Shown one piece after another: positions 1-6,240 of a stretch of 6,240 bases of DNA. Positions within the stretch are counted from its first letter, which is position 1. Every line of letters begins with the position of its first letter. The stretch covers positions 1 to 6,240 of the forward strand of contig DAOWKG010000313.1 in the NCBI GenBank assembly GCA_030639985.1, written 5' to 3'. The notes beneath the pieces were generated by a model. That model searched no databases and was not told the origin of the DNA. It worked only from the letters and a program-made list of their open reading frames with translations. Made by a program: the position numbers and the translations under genes. Origin of the DNA: Desulfuromonadaceae bacterium. Lineage in GTDB: Bacteria; Desulfobacterota; Desulfuromonadia; Desulfuromonadales; Geopsychrobacteraceae.

Positions 1-986
1 AAGAAATCATGCGTACCCTGATCAACAAAGCAAAAGCGAATCCGAAGCGTATTGTTTTTCCTGAAGGTGAAGAAGATAAAATCCTTCGGGCAGCTCAGAT
101 CCTGATCAAAGAAAACATTGCTACCCCAGTTCTACTTGGTGATGAGAAGGAAATTCGGTCACGCATTGAAGCTCTAAAGCTTGATCTCGGTGATGTTGAA
201 ATTATCGACCCAATCACTTGTGATAAACGTGGAGATTATATCGATTCCATGTTTGAGATGCGGCAACGCAAAGGGGTTACCCGTGCCGGAGCAAAGCGGC
301 AAATCAAGGTAAATAATAACTATTTCGGTGCCATGATGGTAGAAAAGGGCGATGCTGATTCAATGCTCTCCGGTATTAACCATCACTACCCAGAAACCAT
401 TCAACCAGCACTGGATATTATTGGCAAACAAGCACAACTATCAAAAGTTCACGGCATGTACATGCTGGTTTTCAAGAAAAAAGTGGTCTTTTTTGCCGAT
501 ACCACCGTAACAATTGATCCAACTGCGGAAGAACTGGCTGAGACCGCTATTTTGGCGGCAAAAGAAGTGCGTAAATTTGACATTGAACCTAAAATTGCCA
601 TGCTCTCTTTTTCTAACTTCGGTAGTACCAATCATCCTTCGACCACAAAAGTAAAGCGAGCAACCGCTCTGGTTAAAGAGCAAGCTCCAGACCTGATTGT
701 CGATGGTGAAATCCAGGCAAATGTTGCCCTTGATCCGGAGCTAACAGAGCTGCAATATCCTTTCTCAATGCTTAAAGGTGACGCAAATGTGTTCATCTTC
801 CCCGACCTGCAATCGGGCAACATCAGCTACAAGCTACTCAACAAACTGGGCGGTGCTGAAGCTATTGGCCCCATCCTATTAGGTATGAACAAACCAGTTC
901 ACGTCCTACAACGTGGTGATGATGTTGCGGATATTATCAACATGGCGGCTGTTGCTGTTGTTGATGCACAGGAAACTGGCAAATAA
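1..986 (+). CDS. maeB: NADP-dependent malic enzyme (MaeB type), C-terminal phosphotransacetylase-like domain, 5' partial
   Basis: This is the 3' end of a gene cut by the left edge; the frame is already open at base 3 (Glu-Ile before the first visible Met at 9), and no ribosome site can be seen in the few bases before that Met. The roughly 327 visible residues match the phosphotransacetylase-like domain that ends MaeB-type malic enzymes. Recognisable stretches are KRIVFPEGEE (nt 45-74), FFADTTVTIDPTAEELAE near nt 490-540, SFSNFGS (606-626), FPDLQSGNISYKLL (798-839) and GPILLGM...PVHVLQRG (867-917). MaeB decarboxylates malate to pyruvate with NADP; in the family this tail is thought to be regulatory (acetyl-CoA responsive) rather than an active acetyltransferase. 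The malic enzyme domain itself would lie outside the window. A stand-alone Pta starting at base 9 is the alternative, but the motif wording fits MaeB better. A terminator follows 28 bp after the stop. Confidence 0.85.
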   Translation, partial: EIMRTLINKAKANPKRIVFPEGEEDKILRAAQILIKENIATPVLLGDEKEIRSRIEALKLDLGDVEIIDPITCDKRGDYIDSMFEMRQRKGVTRAGAKRQIKVNNNYFGAMMVEKGDADSMLSGINHHYPETIQPALDIIGKQAQLSKVHGMYMLVFKKKVVFFADTTVTIDPTAEELAETAILAAKEVRKFDIEPKIAMLSFSNFGSTNHPSTTKVKRATALVKEQAPDLIVDGEIQANVALDPELTELQYPFSMLKGDANVFIFPDLQSGNISYKLLNKLGGAEAIGPILLGMNKPVHVLQRGDDVADIINMAAVAVVDAQETGK

Positions 987-1014
987 TTTAATATATTTAC
1001 TATCAAGTTGTACC

Positions 1015-1050
1015 AAGCGGGAGTTTCTATTCGGAACTCCCGCTTTTTTT
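1015..1050 (+). terminator. Rho-independent terminator after maeB
   Basis: Arms 1017-1027 (GCGGGAGTTTC) and 1033-1043 (GGAACTCCCGC) form an 11-bp stem with one G-T wobble around a 5-base loop. Seven T residues follow at 1044-1050, and two A residues precede the stem. The GC-rich base of the stem plus the T run is the classical intrinsic terminator design. It separates maeB from thrC transcriptionally. Confidence 0.92.
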
Positions 1051-1051
1051 A

Positions 1052-1082
1052 TGGCAGAAACAAACTTCCAATCAAATATAAT
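1052..1082 (+). promoter_or_regulatory. candidate thrC promoter (-10 good, -35 poor)
   Basis: A perfect TATAAT lies at 1077-1082, about 75 bp before the thrC start and just downstream of the maeB terminator, which is where a thrC promoter would be expected. No convincing -35 box sits 16-18 bp upstream; the nearest partial matches (around 1052-1058) share only about three of six bases with TTGACA. The call rests mainly on the -10 hexamer and on the need for a promoter after the terminator. In AT-rich DNA such a hexamer can arise by chance. Confidence 0.33.
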
Positions 1083-1156
1083 TATTGCTAACATGGCGAA
1101 ATAATTTATTACCTAATTCATCCAAAAGTAAAATTTCAGTGCGAAAGAGAATTCAT

Positions 1157-2545
1157 ATGCGATATTGCAGTACCAGAGGGAAAATTAAAGGGTTAAGTTT
1201 CAGTGATGCAGTAATGATGGGTCTGGCAGACGATGGCGGACTGCTGCTGCCAGAAGAGATCCCCAAGCTATCACCAACTGAACTGCAAAAGCTCAGCAAC
1301 CTGCCCTATCCAGAACTCGCTTTTCAAATTATCTCCAAATATGTGACCGATATCCCGGCAGCTGATCTGAGAAATCTCATTGAGCGCTCCTATGCCGGTT
1401 TTGACCATCCGCAAACAACCCCGGTTGTAAAACAGGATGATCTCTATATCCTCGAATTATTTCATGGCCCTACCCTTGCGTTCAAAGATGTAGCGCTACA
1501 GTTTTTGGGGAATCTGTTTGAGTATTTTCTCCTCAAAAACGATAAACACATGAATATTGTCGGGGCAACCAGTGGCGATACCGGTAGTGCAGCAATTTAT
1601 GGAGTGCGGGGGAAGAAAAATATTAATATCTTCATCCTCCATCCCCAAGGCAAGGTGTCCCCAATTCAAGAGCTGCAAATGACTACCGTCACCGACAAAA
1701 ATGTCTTTAATCTGGCTGTCGACGGTACTTTCGATGATGCCCAAGCAATTGTTAAGGAAATTTTTGGAGATCTTGAATTTAAGCATCAACATGCCCTTGG
1801 GGCGGTAAATTCAATTAACTGGGCGAGGATTCTGGCGCAGGTTGTGTACTATTTTTATGCCTGGTTTCACGTCCAAAAAGAGACCGGGGCAACCCATGTA
1901 AACATAACAGTACCAACTGGTAATTTTGGTGATATCTTCGCCGGCTATATTGCTAAACAAATGGGGGTGCCAATTGACCGGCTTATTCTGGCTACCAATG
2001 CCAATAATATTCTCAGCCGGTGTGTAAATTCTGGTGATTATTCGATTGCAGATGTCCACCACTCTCATTCGCCATCAATGGATATTCAAATCGCCAGCAA
2101 TTTTGAGCGTTATCTATACTACTTGCTCGATGGTGATGCCGATAAAGTTGTCTCCGCCATGGATAACTTCAAAACCACCGGTCGCCTCGAATTTACCGCA
2201 GCACAAATGGATCAACTAAAACATGATTTTTCTTCTGCCTTTGTCGATGATGATGAAACGATAGCTACCATCAATTCTTTCTATCAAAAAACTGGCTATG
2301 TTCTCGATCCACATACGGCGGTAGGAATTGCAGCCGGTAAAAAAGTCAAAAATGATGATAATCCCTTGATATGTCTGGCAACAGCACATCCAGCTAAATT
2401 TGGTGATGCGGTCAAAAAAGCTACCGGTTCAGAGCCGGTTCTCCCCGCTGCATTTGAAGGGTTGTCTAGTCGCAAAAAAAAGCTTGTTACTATTGCCGCT
2501 GATTTAGAACAGATAAAAAGCTACATTGCCACTAATTCTATCTAA
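1157..2545 (+). CDS. thrC: threonine synthase
   Basis: The 462-residue product is a PLP enzyme that converts O-phosphohomoserine to threonine and phosphate, the last step of threonine synthesis, in the cytoplasm. The N-terminus MRYCSTRGK is the typical start of the longer, E. coli/yeast-like threonine synthases (about 430-515 residues). FHGPTLAFKDVALQ carries the likely Schiff-base lysine, Lys110. GATSGDTGSAA (136-146) follows, and VPTGNFGDIFAGY (252-264) is the usual glycine-rich PLP-phosphate motif. The HPAKF motif near 411-415 is typical of the C-terminal part. I chose ATG 1157 because it places the conserved N-terminus at residue 1 and has a purine-rich site (AAAGAGA, 1144-1150) 6 bases upstream; the frame stays open back to a TTG at 1085, but that extension is unlike the family. 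Length is complete and nothing is broken. It lies alone between a terminator and mscS, without visible hom or thrB neighbours. Confidence 0.95.
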   Translation: MRYCSTRGKIKGLSFSDAVMMGLADDGGLLLPEEIPKLSPTELQKLSNLPYPELAFQIISKYVTDIPAADLRNLIERSYAGFDHPQTTPVVKQDDLYILELFHGPTLAFKDVALQFLGNLFEYFLLKNDKHMNIVGATSGDTGSAAIYGVRGKKNINIFILHPQGKVSPIQELQMTTVTDKNVFNLAVDGTFDDAQAIVKEIFGDLEFKHQHALGAVNSINWARILAQVVYYFYAWFHVQKETGATHVNITVPTGNFGDIFAGYIAKQMGVPIDRLILATNANNILSRCVNSGDYSIADVHHSHSPSMDIQIASNFERYLYYLLDGDADKVVSAMDNFKTTGRLEFTAAQMDQLKHDFSSAFVDDDETIATINSFYQKTGYVLDPHTAVGIAAGKKVKNDDNPLICLATAHPAKFGDAVKKATGSEPVLPAAFEGLSSRKKKLVTIAADLEQIKSYIATNSI

Positions 2546-2564
2546 ATTTGTTATATTTTGGTTG

Positions 2565-2626
2565 CAATCTTCCTAGTGACTGCCATAGTTTGAAACTAGA
2601 GAGTCAATCTCCACCTTGAAGATTGA
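2565..2626 (+). promoter_or_regulatory. nested inverted repeats in the thrC-mscS gap (possible structured leader)
   Basis: The 112 bp between thrC and mscS hold several inverted repeats. CAATCTTC (2565-2572) is perfectly complementary to GAAGATTG (2618-2625). TCAATCT (2604-2610) can instead pair locally with AGATTGA (2620-2626) across a 9-base loop. TAGTTTGAAACTA (2586-2598) is a palindrome, and CTAGT (2573-2577) can also pair with ACTAG (2595-2599). The outer and local stems compete for the same right arm, as in RNA switches, but no T run follows and the mscS ribosome site (2648-2653) lies outside. It could be an operator, a structured 5' leader, or a poor thrC terminator. No known riboswitch family is recognised. 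Confidence 0.35.
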
Positions 2627-2657
2627 AAATTACTGAAAGCATTAAGCGGAGGACAGA

Positions 2658-3479
2658 ATGGAATCAATATCTTCGGACAAACTGGTAGAACTGATTCAAA
2701 GTTACGGTTTACCGATCATTTGGGCAATCGTTGTTTTTGTCGTTGGACGAATTGTTGCGCGCCTGGTTTCGAATGGCGTTGGCAGAGTGATGACTAAAAG
2801 CAAGGTGGATGAAACCCTGATCAAGTTTGCCAAAAATATGATCTACGTTGCCTTGATGATCTTTGTCATTTTAGCAGCATTGGGAAAACTAGGGATTGAA
2901 ACCACATCCTTTGCGGCAATTCTGGCAGCGGCAGGTCTGGCCATTGGACTATCGTTACAGGGAACTCTGAGCAACTTTGCCTCAGGGATCATGCTGATCC
3001 TATTCCGCCCCTTTAAAGTCGGTGATTTTGTTGAAGCAGGTGGCGTTTCCGGCATTATTGAAGAAATCCAGATTTTCAGCACAAAAATGAGCTCTGTAGA
3101 CAACAAGGAAATCACCGTTCCAAACGGACAGATTATTGGCAGTACCATTACCAATTATTCAGCCAAAGAAACCCGCCGGGTCGACCTCGTTATCGGGGTT
3201 GGCTATAATGATGATCTTAAAAAGGTTCGGGAGGTTCTCGAAGATATTCTTAGCAGCGATGATCGTATCCTGAAAGACCCAGAACCAACCATTGGAGTAC
3301 TGGAGCTCGCTGATAGCAGTGTCAATTTTGCGGTCCGTCCGTGGGTCAAAAGTGAAAATTACTGGCCAGTTTTGTTTGCTACTCAGGAAACTATAAAATT
3401 ACGCTTCGATGCTGAAGGAATTTCCATTCCTTACCCACAGCAGGATTTACACATTATTAAGGAAGATTCTAGCGCATAA
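2658..3479 (+). CDS. mscS: small-conductance mechanosensitive channel MscS
   Basis: This 273-residue inner-membrane protein is close in length to E. coli MscS (286) and alignable with it nearly throughout. MscS is a homoheptameric tension-gated channel that releases solutes on hypo-osmotic shock. Membrane segments lie at about 15-37, 57-78 and 82-114. The pore helix reads AAGLAIGLSLQGTLSNFASG: Leu94 and Leu98 correspond by alignment to the E. coli gate leucines 105 and 109, and Gln101-Gly102 to the kink residues Gln112-Gly113. The beta domain FRPFKVGDFVEAGGVSGIIEEI follows at about 116-137, then IQIFSTKM and VPNGQIIGSTITNYS (154-168). The alpha/beta domain ends in ISIPYPQQDLHI, like the E. 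coli ISFPYPQMDV. A strong ribosome site, GGAGGA (2648-2653), sits 4 bases before ATG. It follows thrC by 112 bp on the same strand, and a separate or readthrough promoter is undecided. The gene is complete and ends in a shared terminator. Confidence 0.95.
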   Translation: MESISSDKLVELIQSYGLPIIWAIVVFVVGRIVARLVSNGVGRVMTKSKVDETLIKFAKNMIYVALMIFVILAALGKLGIETTSFAAILAAAGLAIGLSLQGTLSNFASGIMLILFRPFKVGDFVEAGGVSGIIEEIQIFSTKMSSVDNKEITVPNGQIIGSTITNYSAKETRRVDLVIGVGYNDDLKKVREVLEDILSSDDRILKDPEPTIGVLELADSSVNFAVRPWVKSENYWPVLFATQETIKLRFDAEGISIPYPQQDLHIIKEDSSA

Positions 3480-3501
3480 TTTTTTCAATCCTTACGCATA
3501 A

Positions 3502-3539
3502 AAAAAAGCCTCCGAACGAACTATTTCGGAGGCTTTTTT
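3502..3539. terminator. bidirectional terminator between mscS and glnA
   Basis: Arms 3508-3516 (GCCTCCGAA) and 3525-3533 (TTCGGAGGC) pair perfectly over 9 bp around an 8-base loop. An A run precedes the left arm (3500-3507) and six T residues follow the right arm (3534-3539), so each strand has a GC-rich hairpin followed by a T run. It lies 20-odd bases beyond the stop of mscS (plus strand) and a similar distance beyond the stop of glnA (minus strand), so one element can stop both converging transcripts. Confidence 0.92.
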
Positions 3540-3565
3540 GGGTCTAATGATACGCTAGATCGTCA

Positions 3566-4975
3566 CTAGCAATCAAAATAGAGGGCAAACTCTTCGGGAC
3601 AAGGACGCATATTAACTGGATTTACTTCGGCCTCTCGCTTATAGCTTACCCACATTTCGATAACATCTTCAGTGAAGACATCGCCTTTAAGGAGGAAATC
3701 ATGATCTTGCTCGAGATTATTCAATGCATCCTCCAGGGAAGCTGCAACGGTCGGGATATCTTTCAGTTCTTCCGGTGACAAACCATAGATATCTTTATCG
3801 AGCGGTTGACCCGGATCAATTTTGTTCTCAATCCCATCCAGACCGGCCATCATCTGCGCAGCAAATGCCAAGTAACCATTAGCAGATGCGTCTGGAGTAC
3901 GATATTCAATCCGTTTACCATTTTCATTACTTGATACAGGAATCCGTAGCGAAGCAGAACGATTACGGTTGGAATATGCCAGATTGATCGGTGCTTCAAA
4001 ACCCGGAACTAAACGCTTGTAAGAGTTGGTGGTTGGATTGGTAAAGGCACATAGCGCTTTTGCGTGCTTTATGATGCCACCGATGTAATACATTGCAGTT
4101 TTGGACAGACCACCATAGCCATCGCCTGCAAACAAGTTCTTGCCATCTTTCCACAGCGACTGGTGACAATGCATACCGGAACCATTATCGTTAAAAATTG
4201 GCTTGGGCATAAACGTTACGGTTTTCCCATTACGGTGAGCAACATTCTTGACAATATACTTGAACCATTTAAGGGTATCGCCCATCATCAGCAGGGAATT
4301 AAACCGGATGCCAATTTCATTTTGACCACCGGTAGAAACTTCATGGTGGACAACTTCAACCACAATACCGACACTTTTTAATACCTGGACGATTTCGTTA
4401 CGCAGATCGACATGGGAATCGGTTGGGGCACAAGGGAAGTAACCCTCTTTGTGACGTGGTTTGTAACCAAGGTTAGGAAATTCTTCCCGCCCGGTATTCC
4501 AGGCACCTTCATTTGAATCGACCGAATAGAAAGATTCGTTAGCACTTGAAGCATAACGAACATCATCAAAAACAAAGAATTCAGCTTCAGGACCAAAGTA
4601 GGCAGTATCAGCAATCCCGGTAGATTTGAGATATGCTTCTGCCTTTTTAGCAATAAAACGAGGGTCACGGCTGTAACCTTCGCGGGTAATCGGATCCATA
4701 ATGTCACAGATAAGACTTAAAGTTGTTACCTGAATGAATGGATCAATTCTGGCGGTAGTTGGATCGGGAACCAATAACATGTCGGAGTTGTGAATGGGTT
4801 GCCAAGCACGAATTGAAGATCCGTCAAAACCGATTCCTTCTTCAAAAGTATCTTCACTGAACTGATCCATCGGAGCACTAAAATGTTGCCAAACACCGAT
4901 GAAATCGAGGAATTTAAAATCAACCATTTCACAGTCATTTTCTTCGGCAAACTTAATTACTTCACTTGGGGTCAT
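3566..4975 (-). CDS. glnA: glutamine synthetase, type I (adenylylatable)
   Basis: The enzyme joins ammonia to glutamate using ATP, the main entry of ammonium into metabolism; the family forms cytoplasmic dodecamers. The product is 469 residues, the same length as the E. coli enzyme, and the key residues fall at the same numbers: metal ligands Glu130 and Glu132 (GPEAEFF, one off), Glu212, Glu220, His269 and Glu357, and substrate or flap residues Glu327, Arg344 and Arg359. DGSS lies at 51-54, [12 protein letters not shown] at 264-275 and [12 protein letters not shown] at 335-346. [10 protein letters not shown] puts a tyrosine exactly at 397, the site adenylylated by GlnE in GSI-beta enzymes. 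The start ATG has a good ribosome site, AAAGGAG (complement of 4985-4991), 9 bases upstream. It follows glnB by 60 bp on the same strand with no terminator between, so the two are probably co-transcribed from the promoter upstream of glnB, with a possible internal promoter. The reading frame is intact. Confidence 0.98.
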   Translation of the reverse strand: MTPSEVIKFAEENDCEMVDFKFLDFIGVWQHFSAPMDQFSEDTFEEGIGFDGSSIRAWQPIHNSDMLLVPDPTTARIDPFIQVTTLSLICDIMDPITREGYSRDPRFIAKKAEAYLKSTGIADTAYFGPEAEFFVFDDVRYASSANESFYSVDSNEGAWNTGREEFPNLGYKPRHKEGYFPCAPTDSHVDLRNEIVQVLKSVGIVVEVVHHEVSTGGQNEIGIRFNSLLMMGDTLKWFKYIVKNVAHRNGKTVTFMPKPIFNDNGSGMHCHQSLWKDGKNLFAGDGYGGLSKTAMYYIGGIIKHAKALCAFTNPTTNSYKRLVPGFEAPINLAYSNRNRSASLRIPVSSNENGKRIEYRTPDASANGYLAFAAQMMAGLDGIENKIDPGQPLDKDIYGLSPEELKDIPTVAASLEDALNNLEQDHDFLLKGDVFTEDVIEMWVSYKREAEVNPVNMRPCPEEFALYFDC

Positions 4976-4995
4976 TGTTTCTAGCTCCTTTAATA

Positions 4996-5024
4996 ATTTT
5001 AAAATCAGATTTAATAATCGACAA
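4996..5024 (-). promoter_or_regulatory. candidate internal promoter for glnA
   Basis: In the 60-bp glnB-glnA gap the minus strand reads TTGTCG (complement of 5019-5024), a 17-base spacer, then TAAAAT (complement of 4996-5001). These match the -35 and -10 consensus at four and five of six positions with ideal spacing. Transcription would start only about 15 bases before the glnA start, almost on top of the ribosome site (4985-4991), which weakens the case. The gap is very AT-rich, so chance matches are likely. It could provide basal glnA expression when the upstream promoter is off. Confidence 0.28.
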
Positions 5025-5035
5025 CTAAAATATTT

Positions 5036-5392
<357 letters not shown>

Positions 5393-5399
5393 TTAGCTA

Positions 5400-5429
5400 C
5401 TTATAAATAACATTTACAATTTCCAGCAA
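5400..5429 (-). promoter_or_regulatory. weak candidate sigma-70 promoter before glnB
   Basis: On the minus strand TTGCTG (complement of 5424-5429) is followed after 18 bases by TATAAG (complement of 5400-5405). The -10 matches five of six consensus bases, but the -35 matches only three and the spacer is slightly long. It would start transcription about 20 bases before the glnB start, inside the leader expected from the -24/-12 promoter. A second, housekeeping promoter is common at glnB and glnA genes, but this one is weakly supported. Confidence 0.2.
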
Positions 5430-5435
5430 TACCAT

Positions 5436-5451
5436 AGCAAGGAACAAGCCA
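5436..5451 (-). promoter_or_regulatory. sigma-54 (RpoN) -24/-12 promoter for glnB-glnA
   Basis: The minus strand reads TGGCTTGTTCCTTGCT (complement of 5436-5451). This has the invariant GG (complement of 5449-5450) and GC (complement of 5437-5438) separated by exactly 10 bases, and it matches the consensus TGGCAC-N5-TTGCT at all but two positions. Placing GC at -13/-12 predicts a transcription start near 5425 and a leader of about 50 bases to the glnB ATG at 5374. Sigma-54 control of glnB and glnA by NtrC-type activators is established in many proteobacteria, so sequence and context agree. The activator is not encoded in this window. Confidence 0.8.
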
Positions 5452-5533
5452 GCACCATAAAAAACACCTTACCTTTATGTTTCAGGTAGTTACTATTTGA
5501 GATCAAACAACAGTCGATATCTCCCAGCAACAA

Positions 5534-5576
5534 CTGCACAAAAAATAGCCACTGAATTAACTTTCTGCACAAAAAA
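5534..5576. repeat. pair of 12-bp direct repeats, candidate activator (NtrC-like) enhancer
   Basis: CTGCACAAAAAA occurs at 5534-5545 and again at 5565-5576, identical over 12 bp and 31 bp apart, close to three helical turns. Each copy contains TGCAC, the left half of the enteric NtrC site TGCACTAAAATGGTGCA; the right halves are degenerate. Taking 17-bp sites from each TGCAC, their centres are about 118 and 149 bp upstream of the transcription start predicted for the glnB -24/-12 promoter. The paired spacing and distance resemble the NtrC enhancer of enteric glnA. The binding protein is inferred only; the runs of A also lie just after the upstream methyltransferase gene and might be by-products of a weak T-rich 3' end. 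Confidence 0.45.
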
Positions 5577-5591
5577 GACACATCTCTTCTT

Positions 5592-6240
5592 TTAAGCGGT
5601 AGCAACCAAGTGGAGCAATGTTACACTTTCGCAATGGTGGGTCTGTGGAAACATATCGATGGGTTGGCTTGAGATCACCTCATAACCGCCATCTACAAGG
5701 ACACCCAGATCACGTACCAATGTTTGCGGATCACAAGAGACATAAATGACCTTTTTGACAGGGGTATGTAGTAGCTCCTTCATCGTCCCAGCTGCACCAC
5801 AGCGGGGCGGATCAAGAACGAGGACGTCAACACCATTATGCTGGGCTAACCGTCTTAATGCACCCGTGGCAGACTGACAATAAAATTCAACATTATCGAT
5901 TTTATTGCGTTGCCCATTCTCCTTGGCATTCCGGATAGAAATAGCAGATTCCTCAATTCCTACCACTTGGCCAGCCTGTCGAGCTAAGGGTAAAGAAATG
6001 TTACCCATGCCACAAAAAAGGTCAACCACCTGTTGCTCCCCGGTAAGTTCAGCTAAACTAAGAACAGTATCAACCAGCACCCGGTTTTGCGGTAAATTGA
6101 TTTGGGCAAATCCACCCGCGGCATATTGGAGTTGTAATTGGGGCTCACCAACCAAAATATTTAAATCACCGCTGCCTTTAATATTGGTCAATGTTTTTTT
6201 TGGCGCCGATTTAATCAGTAAATCAGCCCTAAGGTTGTCT
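5592..6240 (-). CDS. rlmD: 23S rRNA (uracil-5-)-methyltransferase, RlmD/RumA family, N-terminus outside window
   Basis: The gene enters from the right edge; its frame is open to the last base, and about 215 C-terminal residues are visible of a usual length near 430-450. A TTG at 6189-6191 is an internal Leu, not the start. The enzyme family transfers a methyl group from SAM to C5 of a uridine, position 1939 of 23S rRNA for RlmD. Visible motifs in order: GGFAQINLPQNRVL near 6100, the SAM-binding VVDLFCGMGNISLPLA (about 6029-5982), LDPPRCG (about 5816-5796), IYVSCDPQTLVRD with the catalytic Cys (5733-5735), and DMFPQTHHCESVTLL with the likely general-base Glu (5628-5630). The catalytic machinery in view is intact. 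The TRAM domain and any iron-sulfur cysteines would lie beyond the edge, so RlmD versus another TrmA-family member (such as RlmC or TrmA) is not fully settled. No strong terminator follows, so some readthrough into glnB is possible. Confidence 0.88.
   Translation of the reverse strand, partial: DNLRADLLIKSAPKKTLTNIKGSGDLNILVGEPQLQLQYAAGGFAQINLPQNRVLVDTVLSLAELTGEQQVVDLFCGMGNISLPLARQAGQVVGIEESAISIRNAKENGQRNKIDNVEFYCQSATGALRRLAQHNGVDVLVLDPPRCGAAGTMKELLHTPVKKVIYVSCDPQTLVRDLGVLVDGGYEVISSQPIDMFPQTHHCESVTLLHLVATA

Noticed and set aside
1051..1104. Possible 17-codon leader peptide (starting ATG 1051) upstream of thrC
   Set aside because: The ATG directly abuts the T run of the maeB terminator without a ribosome site, and it contains one threonine codon, not the threonine/isoleucine run of a thr attenuator; no attenuator hairpin follows before thrC.
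1085..1156. Longer thrC start at TTG 1085
   Set aside because: The extra 24 residues are unlike threonine synthase N-termini, whereas ATG 1157 gives the conserved start with a purine-rich site at proper spacing.
2526..2557. Promoter for mscS with TTGCCA and TATATT
   Set aside because: Both hexamers look fair, but the spacer is 20 bases and the -35 lies inside thrC; not enough to call.
4064..4707. Open frames on both strands within glnA
   Set aside because: They are out-of-frame shadows of a full-length gene with all catalytic residues intact, and they show no family motifs.
5502..5514. IHF-like site between the repeats and the sigma-54 promoter
   Set aside because: It lies in the right place for a DNA bend and contains ATCAA, but the second half (TTR) is absent, so the match is too weak to annotate.
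5414..5605. 63-codon open frame on the minus strand between the methyltransferase gene and glnB
   Set aside because: It overlaps the methyltransferase 3' end, the repeats and the -24/-12 promoter, has no clear ribosome site, and its hydrophobic, Cys/Leu/Phe-rich product resembles no family I recognise; it is most likely chance.
6189..6191. TTG as the start of the methyltransferase gene
   Set aside because: The frame continues open to the window edge and the family is about twice as long, so this is an internal leucine codon.

Overview
This 6.2 kb window is ordinary, densely packed chromosomal housekeeping DNA from what looks like a Gram-negative bacterium. It carries no mobile element, CRISPR array, RNA gene or defence locus that I can see. 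Three traits point to a proteobacterial or Desulfobacterota-type (former deltaproteobacterial) lineage: an E. coli-length type I glutamine synthetase with the adenylylation tyrosine at residue 397, a PII protein with the uridylylation tyrosine at residue 51, and a sigma-54-type promoter. The phosphotransacetylase-like end of a MaeB-type malic enzyme and the moderately AT-rich base composition are compatible with this. The lineage is an inference; no taxonomic search was possible.

Left half (plus strand): the window opens inside the 3' part of a MaeB-type malic enzyme gene, closed by a strong intrinsic terminator. Next comes a complete threonine synthase gene (thrC, final step of threonine synthesis), then a 112-bp gap rich in nested inverted repeats, then a complete small-conductance mechanosensitive channel gene (mscS). 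A hairpin with A and T tracts on both sides follows mscS and can terminate transcription from both directions.

Right half (minus strand, convergent with mscS): reading leftward, the 3' part of an RlmD-type 23S rRNA uracil-5 methyltransferase gene enters from the right edge. It is followed by a 217-bp regulatory gap, then glnB (PII signal protein) and, 60 bp further on, glnA (glutamine synthetase). glnB-glnA is a nitrogen-assimilation operon. The gap upstream of glnB holds an excellent -24/-12 promoter and, more than 100 bp further upstream, two copies of a 12-bp repeat containing TGCAC. The copies are 31 bp apart, an arrangement like the NtrC enhancer of enteric glnA.

The most informative content is therefore regulatory: a nitrogen-responsive promoter/enhancer layout for glnBA, and a possible structured leader before mscS. 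I found no evidence for an undescribed biological system.
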